A stretch of DNA of 64,000 bases from Bacillota bacterium. Lineage in GTDB: Bacteria; Bacillota; Clostridia; Lachnospirales; Lachnospiraceae. Made by a program: the position numbers and the translations under genes. Shown here in pieces: positions 60,913-64,000 of the stretch. Every line of letters starts with the position of its first letter. Positions within the stretch are counted from its first letter, which is position 1. The notes below the pieces were generated by a model. The model saw only the letters and a program-made list of their open reading frames with translations, was not told the origin of the DNA and made no database searches. Location: assembly GCA_023387655.1 (NCBI GenBank), contig JAEWHR010000072.1, positions 1-64,000 on the forward strand, written 5' to 3'.

Positions 60913-61851
60913 TTATAATATCAACATTAATCCGCAGTTCCTAATAATTCCGCTCTTTAGATATCCTTGGCTAATTGCTATATAACGTCTCTTTATAAAG
61001 TTAGCACTAAACATTTTTAGGTATCCTTCCACGATGGATTTTTGATGTCTTTGCAAATCTTCATGGAAAAAATGTAAAAATTCCTCTGCCTGGTCTCGAT
61101 TCTTAGTTAGTGTTACCTTTTGGTCTTTGATTGCCATGAAACGTTTATGAACATACGAGGAAAAACTAATACTACCAACTACATTCGAGGAATGTTGCCT
61201 ATAATCAATCGTAGCTTTTGGTAAAAAGCTAATATGACCAAACGCCGAAGCAATTAATGCTAACCACCAATCATGATATCTTGCGGCATTTGGTATATGA
61301 GTAAGATAGTATTCAAACGATCGATTAATCATTATCGTACATCCAATGCATTTGTTTTCCATTAAAAGATGTGCTAAATCAACTTTATTGGAATTAAAGT
61401 GTTGTGTCTTAATAAATGATTCCGATATCTCATTCAAATTTTCATCTGCAATTACAGCATCAGTGAATACTAACAGCGGTCGGTCATCACCATATCGTTT
61501 TTCCATCTGCTCCATACGTTTTAATGTTTTACTCACCTTATCTGCATGCCATACATCATCCTGATCGCAGCACATAAAGTATTTTGCATCTGTAAAACGT
61601 TCCATTACCGTTTTTATTCCATGCAGGAAATTCTTTGTAACACCTAGATTGCGATGATTTTTATAAAGATGCAAATGGTTCTGATAATGATGTTTATATT
61701 CCGTTAATATCTGTATGGTCTCATCCGAAGATCCATCATCAAATACATGTAATACAACATTTTGATGATTGCATGTAAAGATAGAATCTATTTGCTCTCT
61801 TAAAAATCTTTCACCATTATAGGTACTCATTATGATATCTACCCTGCTCAT
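60913..61851 (-). CDS. Glycosyltransferase family 2
   Basis: A 312-residue GT-A glycosyltransferase. VDIIMSTYNGERFLREQIDSI at the N-terminus, FDDGSSDETIQIL near 37 and the metal motif CCDQDDVW near 95 define it. It resembles rhamnosyl- or galactosyltransferases that build surface polysaccharides. No signal peptide; the C-terminus is weakly hydrophobic. GGAGG precedes the start. It begins one base after the stop of the other glycosyltransferase, so the two are one transcription unit, probably assembling a cell-surface glycan. Sugar donor unknown. Confidence 0.88.
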   Translation of the reverse strand: MSRVDIIMSTYNGERFLREQIDSIFTCNHQNVVLHVFDDGSSDETIQILTEYKHHYQNHLHLYKNHRNLGVTKNFLHGIKTVMERFTDAKYFMCCDQDDVWHADKVSKTLKRMEQMEKRYGDDRPLLVFTDAVIADENLNEISESFIKTQHFNSNKVDLAHLLMENKCIGCTIMINRSFEYYLTHIPNAARYHDWWLALIASAFGHISFLPKATIDYRQHSSNVVGSISFSSYVHKRFMAIKDQKVTLTKNRDQAEEFLHFFHEDLQRHQKSIVEGYLKMFSANFIKRRYIAISQGYLKSGIIRNCGLMLIL

Positions 61852-61852
61852 A

Positions 61853-62821
61853 TTACCTCCAATACGACTTATTCATACTAAGCCATATTTTTAATGGCTG
61901 TGGCAATAATCGATGTTTCTTTCCAAGAAGATAACCCAAGTATTTAAATCCACTTTCCAGTATAAAATCGACCAATTCTATATATTCTCTTTGATTTATC
62001 AAATAACTCAAAGTTTGCTTTACTAACTTTGTACCTTCTTTTTCTGAGGAGATATTTTTAAATATTGATTGATACTCCTCTTGAGAAACCCCTAAATCAA
62101 AGTTTCTACGAAGTTGTTGCATATACGAATAGTGGTGACTGTGAACTACCGCTGCTTTACTCGCATAATAGACTTTATAGCCCGCTTTAATTACTCCTGC
62201 TGCATAAATCATGTCTTCGTTAAATATTGTTCTTGCAACAAATCCACCAAGATCTTCATAAACTGATTTACGGTATGCTGCACATACATTGGAACAGAAA
62301 TAAGTTTTAATTCCGAGATGATTCAAATCCTCTTTTGATTTCAATTTATCTGTAGATGGATAATTAAATATTCTTGTATACTTTTCAACCAAAGTTGCAT
62401 TCTGCGCTGCTTCCTGTCTGCCATAAGAGATTGCTACATCCTCCATCCTAAATGGCTCCATTAAATTTTCTAATAAATACTCATTTTTAGGAATCGCATC
62501 CTGCGTCATAAACACCATATATTCAGAATTTGAGAGGCTAGCACCATAAGCTCTTGTTCCACCATGATCAAACTCAGATTGTTCAATGGATATTATATGG
62601 ATATTCACAGATTCACTTCCTGCAATTTTTATAGAAGAAACCAAGCCATCAACTCTTTGTTTGATAACCTCTGTTGCATAATCTGGTAATACCTCTGTGT
62701 TAAGAAGCCATATATTCTTAGGCTTTGTTGTTTGTTTTAATAACTGGATTAATAGCTTATCAAACTTCTTGTCCGGTCGAAACAGCGGTATTATAACATC
62801 CAGATTTTTATTTTGGTTCAT
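61853..62821 (-). CDS. Glycosyltransferase family 2 (rhamnosyltransferase-like)
   Basis: A 322-residue GT2 enzyme. It starts LDVIIPLFRPDKKFDKLLIQLLKQTT; the metal-binding segment is MTQDAIPKNEYLLENL near 105, the acceptor-side motif is FNEDMIYAAGVIKAGYKVYY near 203, and AVVHSHHYSYMQQLRRNFDLG follows. This pattern is seen in rhamnosyltransferases of O-antigen and capsule clusters. GAGGAACA precedes the start. It is first of the two-gene unit. No polymerase or flippase is in the window. Confidence 0.85.
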   Translation of the reverse strand: MNQNKNLDVIIPLFRPDKKFDKLLIQLLKQTTKPKNIWLLNTEVLPDYATEVIKQRVDGLVSSIKIAGSESVNIHIISIEQSEFDHGGTRAYGASLSNSEYMVFMTQDAIPKNEYLLENLMEPFRMEDVAISYGRQEAAQNATLVEKYTRIFNYPSTDKLKSKEDLNHLGIKTYFCSNVCAAYRKSVYEDLGGFVARTIFNEDMIYAAGVIKAGYKVYYASKAAVVHSHHYSYMQQLRRNFDLGVSQEEYQSIFKNISSEKEGTKLVKQTLSYLINQREYIELVDFILESGFKYLGYLLGKKHRLLPQPLKIWLSMNKSYWR

Positions 62822-63002
62822 TGTTCCTCATCCCATTCCTTAGTTTATATTCATGATTATATCCAGACAGAAAATTCTCATTCTTTATTTTAAAAGAAAA
62901 CAATTATGTATAATCCACCTCATTATATGATAGAACAAGGAGTCCGTCAAGAAGGACTCCCATACTGTTATCTTATCTATATCTCCCAACTGTCTTCTTA
63001 TC

Positions 63003-63644
63003 TTAAAGCATCGAAACTTTACCAACTTCATTCCCATTTACTACGTAATATGCAGCATTATCTTCTGGTTTAACATAAAGGTCTAATGTATGTATAGAGC
63101 TATTTTGATCACAATCTGCTAGGAATGCTTCTTTTGCTTTCTGAATTAAGTATTGTAACTCAATTTCATTTCCCATATATTGAAAAACAACTTTTGTATT
63201 TATATTCTCAATATTCGTCAATGTTTCTGATATGTTTTTTTTCTTTCTCCCTCGTTTCTTAGGTTGAATCATAGGTTCCAATATAGCATCTGTTCTCGTT
63301 TCAATTTCTTCATTCCCTAATTTTTCATCCTTTATTATATTGTTAGATTTTATTATATTGTCATCTTGAGCTATCGTTTCATCCTGTACTATTATTTCTT
63401 CCTTTGCTATAGTTATATCCTGCTCTATTATTTCATCCTGTGCTATTGTTTCATCCTGTGCTATCGTTTCATTCTTAACTTCACTTTCTTTCATAGATTT
63501 CTTTCTTCTCTTTGTTAAGCTTTCTTTGGTTTCTAAATTTTCTTTCTTAGGTGCCGTTGTTCTAACCATTTTCGTACTATATGGATTATTAATATCTTTT
63601 GTTTTATCCGATTTCACTTCATTCTTATTTGCTTTCGTCTTCAT
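63003..63644 (-). CDS. DUF6465-like protein with hexapeptide repeat
   Basis: A 213-residue soluble protein. The N-terminal 60 residues are Lys-rich. Residues about 58-93 are six or so copies of a six-residue unit (IAQDET, IAQDEI, IEQDIT, IAKEEI, IVQDET, IAQDDN). A basic stretch KKRGRKKK follows, then a C-terminal domain of about 70 residues (VVFQYMGNEIELQYLIQKAKEAF, LDLYVKPEDNAAYYVVNG) that I match to the Lachnospiraceae DUF6465 family. Function unknown. The ATG at 63644 follows GAGGA; an ATG ten codons earlier has no site. It is monocistronic. Confidence 0.75.
   Translation of the reverse strand: MKTKANKNEVKSDKTKDINNPYSTKMVRTTAPKKENLETKESLTKRRKKSMKESEVKNETIAQDETIAQDEIIEQDITIAKEEIIVQDETIAQDDNIIKSNNIIKDEKLGNEEIETRTDAILEPMIQPKKRGRKKKNISETLTNIENINTKVVFQYMGNEIELQYLIQKAKEAFLADCDQNSSIHTLDLYVKPEDNAAYYVVNGNEVGKVSML
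63367..63474 (-). repeat. 18-bp tandem coding repeat in the DUF6465 gene
   Basis: About six units of 18 bases (for example GCTATCGTTTCATCCTGT on the plus strand) code for the in-frame hexapeptide array. The copies differ at a few positions. Confidence 0.85.
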
Positions 63645-64000
63645 ACTATCCTCGTTTCTGGCGTTATCGCCCATTTGATATTATTTGTACAACAGCACAA
63701 AGTTTTAATTGAAACTACATAATATTTTCAACTTACTCTCCTTTTCTTAATTCGTTTCTTTCATTTTTCCTTCGCTCTTTGTTCCTAATCATATCGCAAC
63801 TTACTTCATTTCACAATATCATTTCCATATTTTTACTGTTTGACGAAAATAATAACTTTACGTATCCTTCTTTTGTTGAAATCGTACAACTTCGTACAAC
63901 TCGTACAACTCGTACAACTTCGTACAAATACGTACAAATACCTTTTACAAACATTCAAGCACATAATGCCCCGGTGCTCTCTCTATCATTCTTTGTGCTT
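63645..64000. other. AT-rich end of the window with a GTAC-rich repeat
   Basis: The stretch contains the DUF6465 promoter region and, at 63881-63942, a tandem array of TCGTACAAC units. I see no coding frame with a ribosome site before the window ends. Confidence 0.55.
63881..63942. repeat. Tandem TCGTACAACT repeat
   Basis: Six units of 9-10 bases (TCGTACAACT, TCGTACAAC, TCGTACAAC, TCGTACAACT, then CGTACAAATA twice). Each contains GTAC and could bind protein cooperatively, or be simple slippage DNA. Confidence 0.85.

Noticed and set aside
1..64000. tRNA, rRNA, CRISPR array, prophage or intact insertion sequence
   Set aside because: No cloverleaf, rRNA-like segment, spaced identical repeats, integrase or transposase was recognised by eye. 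A tRNA scan could still find something missed.

Overview
The window is AT-rich, densely coded chromosome from an anaerobic, motile, low-GC Gram-positive bacterium. A Lachnospiraceae / Clostridium cluster XIV origin fits best, resembling Lachnoclostridium (Clostridium) phytofermentans. This rests on the anaerobic class III ribonucleotide reductase, ferredoxin-dependent indolepyruvate oxidoreductase, a PurF of the Fe-S type, Lachnospiraceae-type families (DUF6465, CmpB-like permease, Gly/Cys-rich small protein), GGAGG ribosome sites and sigma-A promoters. No tRNA, rRNA, CRISPR array, prophage or intact insertion sequence was seen. Most genes lie on the minus strand in short operons closed by strong hairpin terminators.

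Layout. 1-4.0 kb: M18 aminopeptidase, LysR regulator and aldehyde dehydrogenase. 4.2-9 kb: a DUF188 protein, a small unknown gene, and purB, purF, purC. 9.2-14 kb: a DUF1653 protein with 13-residue repeats, then nrdD, nrdG and a coupled membrane protein. 14.4-20.2 kb: a polyamine cluster, speA-speE-speB-carboxyspermidine dehydrogenase-nspC. 20.7-31.5 kb: GH36 alpha-galactosidase, CBS protein, membrane protein, a secreted EEP-jacalin protein, an AKR/ECF/DUF1893 operon, a subtilisin-like protease and a secreted M23 peptidase. 31.8-36.5 kb: an ArsR-type regulator with a heterodimeric ABC exporter. 36.9-39 kb: lipoprotein deacetylase and a NusG-II protein. 39.5-48.1 kb: an aryl-acid metabolism region (iorA, iorB, ACT, paaK, ACT; a CmpB-like protein; a sodium:solute symporter; a second paaK). 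48.3-50.2 kb: two Cys-rich small proteins and aroC. 50.4-60.5 kb: two chemoreceptors around a probable Re-citrate synthase / isocitrate dehydrogenase / GntR operon, mgsA and a carbamate kinase. 60.9-64 kb: two glycosyltransferases and a DUF6465 protein.

How the genes fit together. The most system-like stretch is 39.5-48.1 kb. An arylpyruvate:ferredoxin oxidoreductase, two phenylacetate-CoA ligases, two tandem-ACT proteins and an SSS symporter (the family of phenylacetate permeases) could salvage aryl acids into aromatic amino acids, or run in reverse to ferment them. The symporter and the second ligase carry almost the same 15-base element just downstream of near-consensus promoters, which suggests one shared regulator. 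The polyamine cluster holds both an aminopropyltransferase and the carboxyspermidine route. The citrate synthase/isocitrate dehydrogenase pair suggests an oxidative half-cycle that makes 2-oxoglutarate. Functions are inferred from motifs and family memory; no database search was possible.
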